DNA of 64,000 nucleotides from Shewanella halotolerans (GTDB taxonomy: Bacteria; Pseudomonadota; Gammaproteobacteria; Enterobacterales; Shewanellaceae): assembly GCF_019457535.1 (NCBI RefSeq), contig NZ_CP080417.1, forward strand, positions 2,356,001 to 2,420,000, written 5' to 3'. Position 1 is the stretch's first letter. Each line of letters opens with the position of its first letter. This document shows positions 53,031 through 62,598 of this stretch, in pieces. Under the pieces are notes generated by a model. The model did not search any database. It was not told the origin of the DNA and saw only the letters and a list, made by a program, of their open reading frames with translations. A program made the translations under genes and the position numbers.

Positions 53031-54656
53031 TTATTTCCAGGCATAGAAACAACCGAAACCGTCGAACTGAATGACATCGCCTTTCAACTCAGCCTTAGCC
53101 AGACCATGCCCTTCCAGTGGCGTCAGACCTTGCCCGCCCAGACCTGCCAGGCTATAGCTCTGCGGCTGACCACTCAGGTTAAAGGCAACCAGCAGGGTCT
53201 GCTCGCCTAGACGACGCTCAAACACCAATAGCGCATCAGTTGATTCAATAAATTTGATATCACCCGTGACGAGTATCGGATGCTGTTTACGCCAAGCCAG
53301 CATGTGACGATAATGGTTCAGTATCGACTCAGGGTTAGCTTCCTGCACATCGACCGCCACGGCTTTGTGATCGGCCGGTACCGGCAACCAAGGCGTATTG
53401 TCACTGAAGCCTGCATGGTTGGCGTCATGGCGCCAAGGCATAGGCGTGCGACAACCGTCCCGGCCCTTGAACATAGGCCAGAAGGTGATACCGAACGGAT
53501 CTTGCAGCTGCTCATAGGCGATCTCTACCTCGCCAAGACCCAACTCCTCACCTTGGTAGCTACAGACACTGCCCCGTAGCGAACAAAGCATAGCGTTGAG
53601 CATCTTGGCCATATCGCTATTGAAGGCGTCTCTGCCCCAACGTGTTGCGACCCGCTGCACGTCGTGGTTGCCTATCGCCCAGCAGGGCCAGCCATCGCCA
53701 ATGCTCTGCTCCAGCGCCTCTACCGTGTGACGGATATAGGCCGGGCTAAAGTCATCGGTCAGCAGCTCGAAACTGTAGGCCATATGTAGGCGGTCGTCAC
53801 CCTGGGTATACTCGGCCATGGTCGCCAGCGAGTCTTCAGAAGAGACTTCCCCTAGGGTGACGACGCCAGGATATTGGTTGATCAGCGCGCGCAGCTCTTC
53901 AATGAAACCTACTGTCTGCGGGCGGGTGTTGTTATAGTAGTGATACTGATAGGCGTAAGGGTTATCTTCGCTAAAGCCCCTGCCCTGACGCTTGTCTTCA
54001 GGCTTGGGCGGATTGTCTCTTAGCTGCTCATCGTGATAACAGAAGGTGATCGCATCTAGGCGGAAACCATCGACTCCCTTATCGAGCCAGAACTTAACAT
54101 TATCCAGCACAGCTTGGCGCACATCAGGGTTATGGAAGTTCAAATCTGGCTGACTGGTCAGGAAGTTATGCAGATAATATTGCTGACGACGTGGCTCCCA
54201 CTCCCAGGCACAGCCACCGAAAATAGCCAGCCAGTTGTTAGGCGCGGTGCCGTCCGGCTTAGGATCGGCCCACACATACCAATCCTGCTTGGTGTTGTCC
54301 CGGCTCTGGCGACTCTCGCTAAACCAGGCGTGTTGATCTGAGGTGTGACTGAGCACCTGATCGATAATCACCTTGATGCCGAGTCCGTGCGCCTTTTCGA
54401 TCAGCTCGTCGAAATCCGCCATGGTACCAAACAAAGGATCGATAGCGCGGTAGTCGCTGATGTCGTAACCGAAGTCTTTCATCGGCGACTTGAAGAAAGG
54501 CGAGATCCAGATGGCATCCACGTTCAGACTCGCAATGTAGTCGAGTTTACTTATGATGCCCTGAAGATCCCCTACACCGTCGCCATTGGAATCCATTAAG
54601 CTGCGAGGATAGATCTGATAGATGACGGCGCCGCGCCACCAGGAGAGTTGGTTCAT
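53031..54656 (-). CDS. GH13 alpha-glucosidase (cytoplasmic)
   Basis: 541 aa. I chose the ATG at 54656, preceded by AGGGG at 6 nt, where the GH13 fold begins (WWRGAVIYQIYPRSL); a frame 53 codons longer crosses the promoter region. Catalytic triad: Asp201 in DGFRLDAITF, Glu270 in TLGEVSSED and Asp332 in IGNHDVQR. No signal peptide, so it releases glucose from imported maltooligosaccharides in the cytosol. First gene of the leftward arm of the maltodextrin locus, divergent from the TonB-dependent receptor. Confidence 0.92.
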   Translation of the reverse strand: MNQLSWWRGAVIYQIYPRSLMDSNGDGVGDLQGIISKLDYIASLNVDAIWISPFFKSPMKDFGYDISDYRAIDPLFGTMADFDELIEKAHGLGIKVIIDQVLSHTSDQHAWFSESRQSRDNTKQDWYVWADPKPDGTAPNNWLAIFGGCAWEWEPRRQQYYLHNFLTSQPDLNFHNPDVRQAVLDNVKFWLDKGVDGFRLDAITFCYHDEQLRDNPPKPEDKRQGRGFSEDNPYAYQYHYYNNTRPQTVGFIEELRALINQYPGVVTLGEVSSEDSLATMAEYTQGDDRLHMAYSFELLTDDFSPAYIRHTVEALEQSIGDGWPCWAIGNHDVQRVATRWGRDAFNSDMAKMLNAMLCSLRGSVCSYQGEELGLGEVEIAYEQLQDPFGITFWPMFKGRDGCRTPMPWRHDANHAGFSDNTPWLPVPADHKAVAVDVQEANPESILNHYRHMLAWRKQHPILVTGDIKFIESTDALLVFERRLGEQTLLVAFNLSGQPQSYSLAGLGGQGLTPLEGHGLAKAELKGDVIQFDGFGCFYAWK

Positions 54657-54800
54657 TATCGCCCCTAGGTCACCAACGACTATATTAAAGGCAGGTGCCT
54701 GCCCCTGGGTTGCATACCTGTTACCCGATCGTTGTCGACGAACAATTGTTATTAGAATGAAACGAGCATACGTCATCCGGGAAATCGGGTTCAACACCAC

Positions 54801-54814
54801 TGCATACGTATGCA
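54801..54814. promoter_or_regulatory. LacI-family operator 1 (MalR-like)
   Basis: TGCATACGTATGCA, a perfect 14-bp palindrome with the central CG typical of LacI-family operators. It lies 145 bp upstream of the alpha-glucosidase start. The cognate repressor is presumably a MalR encoded elsewhere. Confidence 0.7.
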
Positions 54815-54951
54815 AAACAGACAGGCTTAAAGCACCTTCTGACCACCTAGAACAAAAACAAATATAAACATGGGGTTAGAATGAATTTTGCAGGCCGTTT
54901 TGTGAGCTGACGCACCCCGATAGACACCCTTTTTGAGGCCGAGGTCACTTT

Positions 54952-54965
54952 TGAATACGTATGCA
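54952..54965. promoter_or_regulatory. LacI-family operator 2 (MalR-like)
   Basis: TGAATACGTATGCA matches operator 1 in 13 of 14 positions. It lies 177 bp before the receptor start. Two similar sites on the two arms suggest joint repression of the divergent operons. Confidence 0.68.
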
Positions 54966-55141
54966 TAATATTGTGACCGCGACGAGTGCGAGAGTAGTAT
55001 CGGTGCTGCTACATAACAACTTAGAAACAAGTACAATAACAAGCACTCTCATTCACCTATATAGCTGTGAACAAGGGTCCCCCCTTATTTCACACATAAG
55101 AAGTAATACAGAATGAATAGAGTGAAAAAAGGGGAAGATGG

Positions 55142-57970
55142 ATGTTTCAATTTAAACCTAACCTACTCACGCTAGCCCTGCTTTCCGCCGGCGTTTGTAT
55201 TAATGTCTATGCAGCTGATAACGAGGCAGCGAAGGCTGAGGCGACGGCAACGACTCAAGACGAGTCGATTGAAGTGATCGAGGTACGTGGCTTCCGTACC
55301 AGTGTGATCAAGTCGCTAAACAACAAGCGTTTTGCCGATACCGTATCAGAAACCATTTCTGCAGATGATTTAGGCGCCCTGCCTGACCAATCAATTGCCG
55401 ATGCCCTAACCCGCTTGCCAGGTGTTACTGCCGTACGTACCGGTGGTCAGGCGAGTGGCCTTAACATTCGTGGTTTAGACGGTGATTTCGTTTCAGCGAC
55501 ATTAAACGGCCGCGAACAGGTTACCACCGGCGGTAAACGCGCGATCGAATTCGATCAATATCCTTCAGAGTTGATCAACCAGGCACAAGTCTATAAATCG
55601 CCAAAGGCTTCGCTTATCGAAGGCGGTGTTGCCGGCACGGTCGAGCTTAAAACAGCCGACCCGCTGCAGGCACCAAAAGAACACAACTTTACCGTTAATG
55701 CTCGTGGTAGCTTTAACGATCGCGCTGGTGAAATTGCCGACGCAGAAGAGTATGGCAACCGTCTAAGCTTCTCTTACCAAGGCAAGTTCCTAGATGAAAC
55801 CCTTGGTGTAGCCGTGGGTTACGCACATCTTTATCAACCTTATGTAGCAAGCCAGTTCATCGGCCTACGTTTCAACGATGAGAGACGCGATGTCAACGGT
55901 GATGGCAACCTTGAGTCCATCAGCGAAGGCTTCGAGATGCAACAAAAAGGTGGTACCGACACCCGTGACGGTTACATGGGCGCCATCCACTGGCAACCCA
56001 ACGACAACTGGAGCTTTAAGGGCGACATCTTCCACTCTAAGTTCGACTCAGAGAACTTTGCCCGCGGTTTCCGCGTGAAATCATTAAAGAACGGTCAGAT
56101 CAGCGACGCCATTGTCGAAGACGGCTCTATGATCGGTGGTACAGTATCTACCGATGGTACTGATAACTTTGCCGTTTTTGTGGTTAACGATAACGACTCA
56201 AAATACTCAGAGCTCACCTCTGGTGCCGTTAACATCGAATGGACCAATGGTGACAACCTCACCATCGCCGCAGACATCAGCTACTCTTCTGCCGACGGTG
56301 AATTCGTCAACGGCGGTACCCGCGCCGTTATCTATGACGACATGGCTAACAACGTCAGATCGGCCGAGTCGATCACTTATAAGCTAAACAACCTCAATCC
56401 AGCCGACATCAGTTTCGCCAAGGATTACACAGATACTTCGACCCTAGGTCTGAGAGAAGTGGGTATGTGGCCTTATGATCAACAAAACGATCTGATCGCT
56501 TACAAACTCGACCTGAACTACCAGCTAGACAATAGCTTCGTGTCGTCTATCGACGTCGGCGTAAGATACTCTGAGCGTGAGTTCAACGCGCAGCGCTCTC
56601 AAGCCGGTTATGGTTTCGAATTTGGCACCAACCCAGACAATCAACCTGTGCTAGCCCTAACCGATGACATGACACGCGTGGTTAACTTTGGCGGCGAGCT
56701 TTCAGGCTACCCAAGCTTCCTAGCGATCGACTTTGATAAGGCTGTGGATCTGGTTAACGCACAACTGGCGGCAACAGGACAAGATCCTTTCGTTCCTACC
56801 GCTAACTGGGCAAACAACTGGACTATGATCCAAAGCGGTACGGTAAATGAAGACGTGTTAGCTGGTTATGTGCAGGCTAACCTAGACTTCGAGATCGGTA
56901 GCATCCCAGTAACAGGTAATATCGGCCTGCGTGTGGTTAACACAGATCAGTCAAGTACAGGTCTACAACAAGTCGGTTTCGGTCTGGGTGAAGAGATCAT
57001 CGATGAAAAAGGCGTGGTCAGCACCGACTATATCCACAACAAAGTGGGCAAGTCTTACACCGACTACCTACCTTCGGTTAACTTGAACTTCCACCTGACC
57101 CAAAACGATCAGATCCGTTTTGCCGCGGCATCGGTTATGGCTCGTCCACCAATCGACAAGCTGAAGTCAGGTATGGGTTCTTGGTATGACGACTCTGCAA
57201 CGCCAGGTTACAAGAAGTACAACGCATGGGGTAACACCAGTCCGCTACTGGATCCTTTCTATGCCGATCAGTACGACCTGTCATATGAGCACTACTTTGA
57301 AGAGTCTGAAGGTGCGATCGTCTTTGCCGTGTTCTACAAAGACATCAAGTCATTCATCAACAACTTCACTATCCAGCCATTTGACTTCGAAGAAGCAGGC
57401 TTCATCGTGCCAGACACTATTGTCGATAACGGCGTAGAGTTCCCTGTCGTTAAGAATGAAGGTCAGTATCAGACGGCGGTTAACAACGATAACGGCGGTT
57501 ATATTCGCGGTATCGAACTTGCCTACACTCAGGTATTCGACTTCCTACCGGGCGCACTTAGCGGCCTAGGTTTCACCGGCAGTTACGCATACTCTGACAG
57601 TGAAGTAGAGTTTGAAACCGACCTAAGTGGTGAAAGCTTAGCTATCCCACTACCAGGCCTGTCTGAGCATGTGTTGAACACCACTCTGTTCTACACCTTG
57701 GATGGTTTCGATACCCGTTTGAGCATGCGTTATCGTAGTGAATACGTTTCTGAGCAAGTTGCGGTTGAATCTCAGCTGGCCTTCTTCGATGCAGAAACCA
57801 TTCTCGACTACCAGGCATCTTATGCGATGGACAATGGTCTTAAGTTCCTGTTCCAGGTTAATAACCTGACAGACGAAGCTAACAAGACCTACTTCGGTCA
57901 GACACACCAAACTGGTACCATCCAGAGCTTTGGTCGCCAATACTTCCTAGGATTTAGCTACACTATGTAA
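55142..57970 (+). CDS. TonB-dependent receptor (maltodextrin uptake)
   Basis: 942 aa. Signal peptide about residues 1-24 ending VYAAD. A TonB-box-like ESIEVIEVRG follows. The plug domain has DQSIADALTRLPGVTAVRTGG, LNIRGLDGDFV and GVAGTVELKTADP. The rest is a 22-strand barrel ending GFSYTM with a C-terminal hydrophobic strand. Strong ribosome site GGGGAAGATGG. The long N-terminal plug style matches carbohydrate-active receptors, and the neighbouring GH13 genes imply a glucan substrate. Likely controlled by the operators upstream. Confidence 0.93.
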   Translation: MFQFKPNLLTLALLSAGVCINVYAADNEAAKAEATATTQDESIEVIEVRGFRTSVIKSLNNKRFADTVSETISADDLGALPDQSIADALTRLPGVTAVRTGGQASGLNIRGLDGDFVSATLNGREQVTTGGKRAIEFDQYPSELINQAQVYKSPKASLIEGGVAGTVELKTADPLQAPKEHNFTVNARGSFNDRAGEIADAEEYGNRLSFSYQGKFLDETLGVAVGYAHLYQPYVASQFIGLRFNDERRDVNGDGNLESISEGFEMQQKGGTDTRDGYMGAIHWQPNDNWSFKGDIFHSKFDSENFARGFRVKSLKNGQISDAIVEDGSMIGGTVSTDGTDNFAVFVVNDNDSKYSELTSGAVNIEWTNGDNLTIAADISYSSADGEFVNGGTRAVIYDDMANNVRSAESITYKLNNLNPADISFAKDYTDTSTLGLREVGMWPYDQQNDLIAYKLDLNYQLDNSFVSSIDVGVRYSEREFNAQRSQAGYGFEFGTNPDNQPVLALTDDMTRVVNFGGELSGYPSFLAIDFDKAVDLVNAQLAATGQDPFVPTANWANNWTMIQSGTVNEDVLAGYVQANLDFEIGSIPVTGNIGLRVVNTDQSSTGLQQVGFGLGEEIIDEKGVVSTDYIHNKVGKSYTDYLPSVNLNFHLTQNDQIRFAAASVMARPPIDKLKSGMGSWYDDSATPGYKKYNAWGNTSPLLDPFYADQYDLSYEHYFEESEGAIVFAVFYKDIKSFINNFTIQPFDFEEAGFIVPDTIVDNGVEFPVVKNEGQYQTAVNNDNGGYIRGIELAYTQVFDFLPGALSGLGFTGSYAYSDSEVEFETDLSGESLAIPLPGLSEHVLNTTLFYTLDGFDTRLSMRYRSEYVSEQVAVESQLAFFDAETILDYQASYAMDNGLKFLFQVNNLTDEANKTYFGQTHQTGTIQSFGRQYFLGFSYTM

Positions 57971-57990
57971 TCTTAGGTATTAGCCGAAAA

Positions 57991-58020
57991 ACACCTGCTT
58001 CGATCCCTTGAAGCAGGTGT
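57991..58020 (+). terminator. Terminator after the TonB-dependent receptor gene
   Basis: Perfect 11-bp stem ACACCTGCTTC/GAAGCAGGTGT with 8-nt loop, followed by TTTT. The next gene lies 124 bp on, so partial read-through could still feed it. Confidence 0.85.
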
Positions 58021-58143
58021 TTTCATATCAAGCTAACGAAAAACTGTGTAATACCCAGAATGTTAACTCAGTCACACCTAACACCTTAATGTGTCATCAC
58101 GCTAGGCACAGCATCAAAAGGTCGAACGCCGAAAGGACTGCCC

Positions 58144-60126
58144 ATGAGACGTACTAATAACCAGTTGAAACTCACACTCATCACCACCTCGTTACTTATG
58201 CTCGTCCCTTCCGCCTTTCAGGTGATGGCATCTGTACAACCGGCAAGCAGCTCCTATGCCAGTGACAGTGATAATTCCAGCGAAAATAACAGCGCCCAAA
58301 AACTGCGTATCGAGCCCCTCAACTGGTGGGCGGGCATGCAACACAGCCAGCTGCAGCTGATGGTGCACGGCGAAAACATCGCTAAGGCCAAGGTAAGCGT
58401 TAAGGCCGATGGCGTAACCCTTAAAGGCGTTGAGACCACAGAGAACCCCAACTATCTGTTTGTTAACTTAGACACTCAAGGCGCCAAGGCGCAGACCTTT
58501 ACGCTGACATTCGAACAAGCAGGCCAGGACCAAATTAGCGTTACCTATGATCTGCTCAAGCGCGACAAGGGCAGCGCGGCTCGCCAGGGTTTTAGCAACA
58601 AAGACGTTATCTATCTCATCACACCGGATCGCTTCGCCAACGGCGACCCCGCCAATGACAACCAGGCGGACATGATAGAGCAAGCCGATCGCCGCAATCC
58701 GGGTGGGCGTCACGGCGGCGACATTCAGGGGATCATCAATAGTCTGGACTATCTGGCAGATCTTGGTGTCACTCAGCTGTGGATCAACCCGCTTACCGAA
58801 AATAATATGGCCGAATACTCCTACCACGGCTACTCGGTCACCGACCACTACCGTATCGATCCAAGGTTTGGCAGCAATGACGACTACCGCCAGCTGGCCA
58901 TCAAGGCGCAAGAGAAAGGCATAGGCATCATCGCCGATGTGGTAGTCAACCATATCGGCTCTAACCACTGGTGGATGGATGATCTGCCAAGCCAGGATTG
59001 GGTCAATCGCCCCGAGGGCGCATTAGCTCAAGATTCCTCGGCCATCGATTTCACCACCCACAGACGTACCACGCTGCAAGACCCCTACGCGGGTGCCAAA
59101 GACAAGCGCGACTTTAGCCACGGCTGGTTTGTCGAGTCCATGCCGGACCTTAACCAAGAGCAGCCACAGCTTGCCAACTACCTGATCCAAAACAGCATCT
59201 GGTGGGTAGAATACGCTCATCTAAGCGGCATACGTGAAGACACCTACTCCTACGCCGATAAGGATTTTCTGGTCGATTGGACCCGCGCCATCATGACTGA
59301 GTATCCCAAGTTCAACATCGTCGGCGAAGAGTGGACGGGCAACCCAATAACCGTCTCCTACTGGCAGAAGGGCAAGATCAACAAGGATGGCTACCAGTCA
59401 GAATTGCCAAGCCTGATGGACTTCCCCCTCTACGAAACCCTGATCAAGGCGCTGAGCGAAGAGGAAGGCTGGAGCGAAGGCATGATGCGCCTGTATGAGT
59501 TTCTCGCCAACGATGTGGTCTATGCCGACCCGACGCAACTTGTACTGTTCGAAGGCAACCACGACACCAACCGCCTCTACAGCCTGTTGGGTGATAACTT
59601 AGCCCTGACCAAGATGGCGCTGGCCTATGTGCTTACCAGTAACCGCATTCCGCAGATCTTCTATGGCTCAGAAATTTTGATGCAAAGCCCGACCAAAGAT
59701 CGTAATGATGGTATCACCCGCTCAGATTTCCCCGGTGGTTGGCAAGGAGATGCTATCTCAGTTTTTGATAACAAAGGCCTGAATAAAGAACAGCAATCTA
59801 TGCTGAACTTCACCCGAGCCCTGCTTAACTTCCGCAAACAGGCAGACTTCATCCACAACGGTGGCCTGCGCCACTATGTGCCTCAGGATGGCGTATATGT
59901 GCAGATGCGCTGCGCCAAACAAGATTGCAGCGACAAGGCGCGCCTCATGGTGATCTACAACAAGTTGGATAAGGCGGTTGAGTTGCCTCTCGAACGCTAC
60001 CGTGATCTGCTAGGCAGTGCCCGCGCGGCTCGAGATGTGATCAGCGGCGATACCATCACGCTGGATAAGAGCCTCTCTATCAAGGGACAAGGCGTTACCC
60101 TGTTAGCCATCGAGGAAGCCAAATAA
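58144..60126 (+). CDS. Exported GH13 neopullulanase/cyclomaltodextrinase-like enzyme
   Basis: 660 aa. Signal sequence about residues 1-29 (LITTSLLMLVPSAFQVMA), then a Ser/Asn-rich linker, an N-terminal beta domain (about 51-140, LRIEPLNWWAGM) as in cyclomaltodextrinases, and the GH13 barrel. Catalytic Asp366 in SGIREDTYSY, Glu395 in NIVGEEWTG and Asp474 in FEGNHDTNR; invariant DVVVNHIGSNHWW. Resembles SusA-type periplasmic neopullulanase. The stop overlaps the next start (TAATG), so the two GH13 genes are translationally coupled. Confidence 0.92.
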   Translation: MRRTNNQLKLTLITTSLLMLVPSAFQVMASVQPASSSYASDSDNSSENNSAQKLRIEPLNWWAGMQHSQLQLMVHGENIAKAKVSVKADGVTLKGVETTENPNYLFVNLDTQGAKAQTFTLTFEQAGQDQISVTYDLLKRDKGSAARQGFSNKDVIYLITPDRFANGDPANDNQADMIEQADRRNPGGRHGGDIQGIINSLDYLADLGVTQLWINPLTENNMAEYSYHGYSVTDHYRIDPRFGSNDDYRQLAIKAQEKGIGIIADVVVNHIGSNHWWMDDLPSQDWVNRPEGALAQDSSAIDFTTHRRTTLQDPYAGAKDKRDFSHGWFVESMPDLNQEQPQLANYLIQNSIWWVEYAHLSGIREDTYSYADKDFLVDWTRAIMTEYPKFNIVGEEWTGNPITVSYWQKGKINKDGYQSELPSLMDFPLYETLIKALSEEEGWSEGMMRLYEFLANDVVYADPTQLVLFEGNHDTNRLYSLLGDNLALTKMALAYVLTSNRIPQIFYGSEILMQSPTKDRNDGITRSDFPGGWQGDAISVFDNKGLNKEQQSMLNFTRALLNFRKQADFIHNGGLRHYVPQDGVYVQMRCAKQDCSDKARLMVIYNKLDKAVELPLERYRDLLGSARAARDVISGDTITLDKSLSIKGQGVTLLAIEEAK

Positions 60127-62129
60127 TGACTAAGGCGCGTCCCGATTTGAATAGGCTCTTGAACAAGCCCTTGAACATTACTTTAAACATTCCCTTAAAT
60201 AAGTTAAGTGCTGCCCTGTGCAGCGCGGCGCTAATGCTCTCCGCCCAGGCCTTCGCCCTGCCCCAGATGGAGGCAGCAACTAATGCAAAAAACGCTAGCA
60301 TCCAATCAAGTGACGCTCTGTCTACAAGTAGCGAGCGGGCGACCAAGCCAGTCATCTATCAGATATTCACCCGCCTCTTCGGTAATACCCAGACCGCTAA
60401 CATTCCCTGGGGCACCAAGGCGCAAAACGGCGTAGGCAAGATGAGTGACTTTACCCCCAAGGCGCTAGAGAGCATCAAATCTCTGGGGGTCAGCCATATC
60501 TGGTATACGGGGATCCCCCACCATGCCTTGGTCGGCGACTACAGCGAGTATGGCATCGGCACTGATGATCCCGATGTGGTCAAGGGCCGCGCCGGCTCTC
60601 CCTATGCGGTGAAAGACTACTATAACGTCAATCCGGATCTGGCAGACAACCCCGCCAAACGCCTAGAGGAGTTTGAGGCGCTGATCGCCCGCACCCACGA
60701 AGCTGGCATGCAAGTGATCATCGACATAGTGCCCAACCATGTTGCGCGGGGCTATCACTCGCTGTCGGCGCCTAAAGGCGTCACTGACTTCGGCGCGAAT
60801 GACAACACTCAGCTCAGTTACGCCAGAGACAACAACTTCTACTATGTGGTGGACACGCCTTTCGAGGTGCCAAGCCTAAGCCCAGATTTAAAGCCCCTCG
60901 GCGGCGAGCCACATCCGCTAGTCGATGGCAAGTTTGACGAGTTTCCTGCCAAGTGGACCGGCAATGGTGCCCGCGCGGCCAGGCCAGATCAAAACGACTG
61001 GTATGAAACCGTTAAGATAAATTATGGCGTCACGCCAGATGGCAGCGAGGACTTTCCTCAACTGCCAGAGGGCTACGGCAAAAAGTCGGCCGCCGAGCAT
61101 TATGCCTTCTGGCAACGGGTGCCAAAAGAAAGCATCCCCAGCTCCTGGATTAAGTTCAACGAGATAGCTCAATATTGGCTCGCCAAGGGCGTAGACGGAT
61201 TTCGCTATGACATGGCCGAGATGGTGCCGGTTGCCTTCTGGAGCTATCTGAACAGCAACATCAAGCATACCAATCCCGATGCCGTGCTGCTCGCCGAGGT
61301 CTATACCCCGAGTCGTTACCGCGACTATATTCACCTTGGCAAGATGGACTACCTCTATGACAAGGTGGGGCTCTACGACAGCCTCAAGGCGATCATCCAG
61401 GGCAAGGCTGGCACCCAGGCGATCGAGCGCGATCGCAACAGCGTTGAAGATATCGCCGAGAATATGCTGCATTTTCTCGAGAATCACGATGAGCAGCGCA
61501 TCGCCAGTCCTGAGTTTGCCGGCGATCCGTTAAGCGCCCTGCCCGCCATGGTAGTCTCGACCACCTTAAGCCAGGCGCCCACTCTGCTTTATTTCGGCCA
61601 GGAGGTTGGCGAAGATGGCAGCGAAGACGCAGGCTTTGGCAAACCCAGCCGCACCAGCATCTTCGACTATATCGGCGTACCAGCCCATCAGCGCTTTATG
61701 AACATGGGTAAATTCGACGGCGGTCAGTCATCAAAAGAAGAGCTGAGTCTGCGAGCTTACTACGCCAAGCTGTTAAACCTCAACCACAGCCTCAGCGCCC
61801 TAAACGGTGAATATGGCGATCTACACAGGGCGAATATCGATCAAGGCAAGGGCTATGACGCAGACCTATTTGCCTTCAGCCGCTTCGACGACAAGCAAAG
61901 GCTCATCATCGTCAGCAACTTCGCAAAAGACAAGGCAAAGCACCTCACCCTAGAGCTGCCCCCAGCCTTAGTTAAACGCTGGCAACTCGCGCCAGGCACC
62001 TACCCGCTTAAAGAGATGTTGAGTGATAAAAAACCTACAGCGCCATTGACACTGACGACGAAGGGAGGCCAAGTCACACTAGATTTAGCACCACTTGAGT
62101 CAAAGGTGCTTGTTGTAGGAGAGAACTAA
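60126..62129 (+). CDS. Exported GH13 alpha-amylase family enzyme
   Basis: 667 aa. The N-terminus has a repetitive LNRLLNKPLNITLNIPLN segment and then a signal sequence ending SAQAFALP. GH13 triad: Asp362 in GVDGFRYDMAEM, Glu391 in LLAEVYTP and Asp455 in FLENHDEQR; the B-domain is large (about 205-345). It belongs to a GH13 group seen in SusA-like clusters of marine bacteria; exact specificity (alpha-amylase or maltogenic) is not determinable. Overlaps the preceding GH13 gene by 1 bp. Confidence 0.9.
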   Translation: MTKARPDLNRLLNKPLNITLNIPLNKLSAALCSAALMLSAQAFALPQMEAATNAKNASIQSSDALSTSSERATKPVIYQIFTRLFGNTQTANIPWGTKAQNGVGKMSDFTPKALESIKSLGVSHIWYTGIPHHALVGDYSEYGIGTDDPDVVKGRAGSPYAVKDYYNVNPDLADNPAKRLEEFEALIARTHEAGMQVIIDIVPNHVARGYHSLSAPKGVTDFGANDNTQLSYARDNNFYYVVDTPFEVPSLSPDLKPLGGEPHPLVDGKFDEFPAKWTGNGARAARPDQNDWYETVKINYGVTPDGSEDFPQLPEGYGKKSAAEHYAFWQRVPKESIPSSWIKFNEIAQYWLAKGVDGFRYDMAEMVPVAFWSYLNSNIKHTNPDAVLLAEVYTPSRYRDYIHLGKMDYLYDKVGLYDSLKAIIQGKAGTQAIERDRNSVEDIAENMLHFLENHDEQRIASPEFAGDPLSALPAMVVSTTLSQAPTLLYFGQEVGEDGSEDAGFGKPSRTSIFDYIGVPAHQRFMNMGKFDGGQSSKEELSLRAYYAKLLNLNHSLSALNGEYGDLHRANIDQGKGYDADLFAFSRFDDKQRLIIVSNFAKDKAKHLTLELPPALVKRWQLAPGTYPLKEMLSDKKPTAPLTLTTKGGQVTLDLAPLESKVLVVGEN

Positions 62130-62157
62130 GCCCACTGGCTCATCAGTTCAAGATATC

Positions 62158-62205
62158 AAAGTGAGTAGAACGAGTACCAAGCACCACACTCAGCCTACTC
62201 GCTTT
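62158..62205 (+). terminator. Possible terminator hairpin after the GH13 pair
   Basis: AAAGTGAGTAG pairs with CTACTCGCTTT (one G-C/A mismatch) across a 26-nt loop, 29 bp after the stop. There is only a short T-run and the loop is long, so the call is weak. Confidence 0.35.
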
Positions 62206-62311
62206 GGACACCAACTCATTTTTCAGATTTACCGCCTTACTAAGAGGCACATAAATGCTTGGCTAAAATTAGCGACAAGGAGCAAAAGCCAACTTCTTTT
62301 TGTCCTATTAA

Positions 62312-62563
62312 ATGAACCGTGAAAGTGGCTCTTACAAGGGTAAATGCAGGATCCGTGGTGGTCGCCACAGAATACGCACAGTCATATTTATGGCGATGAT
62401 GTCAGCCATACAGTGCAATCCTGTTTTTAAGGGCTATTACCAGCGTCTCAAAGCGGCTGGCAAACTGCCGAAAGTAGCACTGATCGCCTGCATGCGAAAG
62501 CTCATCGTGATCTTGAATACCATGCTTAAGAGCAAGGAGCTGTGGTGCGTAAAAAACGGATAA
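62312..62563 (+). mobile_element. IS110/IS1111-family transposase remnant (C-terminal end)
   Basis: 83 codons corresponding to the C-terminal fifth of an IS110-family transposase: SYKGKCRIRGGRHRIRTVIFM, NPVFKGYYQRLKAAGK and VALIACMRKLIVILNTML are strongly typical. An in-frame stop directly precedes the ATG and no N-terminal RuvC-like DEDD domain is visible upstream, so the element is truncated. Its end lies about 25 bp from an attC core site, in keeping with IS1111-attC elements that insert into integron attC sites. Confidence 0.8.
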
Positions 62564-62564
62564 A

Positions 62565-62598
62565 TATATTGACTAAACACCACAGTCACTTGTTATGT
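62565..62598 (-). repeat. attC remnant next to the transposase fragment
   Basis: On the minus strand it begins ACATAACAAGTGACTGTGGTG. The ACATAACAAG part matches the start of the other attC sites; the opposite end is not recognisable. CACCACAG here is complementary to CTGTGGTG at 62540-62547, inside the transposase fragment. Consistent with an IS insertion having removed most of the attC. Confidence 0.5.

Larger units (their letters stand above)
54657..55141. other. Divergent control region of the maltodextrin locus
   Basis: 485 bp without a convincing gene. It carries two LacI-type palindromes (54801-54814 and 54952-54965), 151 bp apart centre to centre. The promoters of the alpha-glucosidase and receptor operons must lie here. 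Confidence 0.6.

Noticed and set aside
54827..55042. 71-codon minus-strand ORF in the maltodextrin control region
   Set aside because: It covers a LacI-type operator and lacks a ribosome site or family resemblance.
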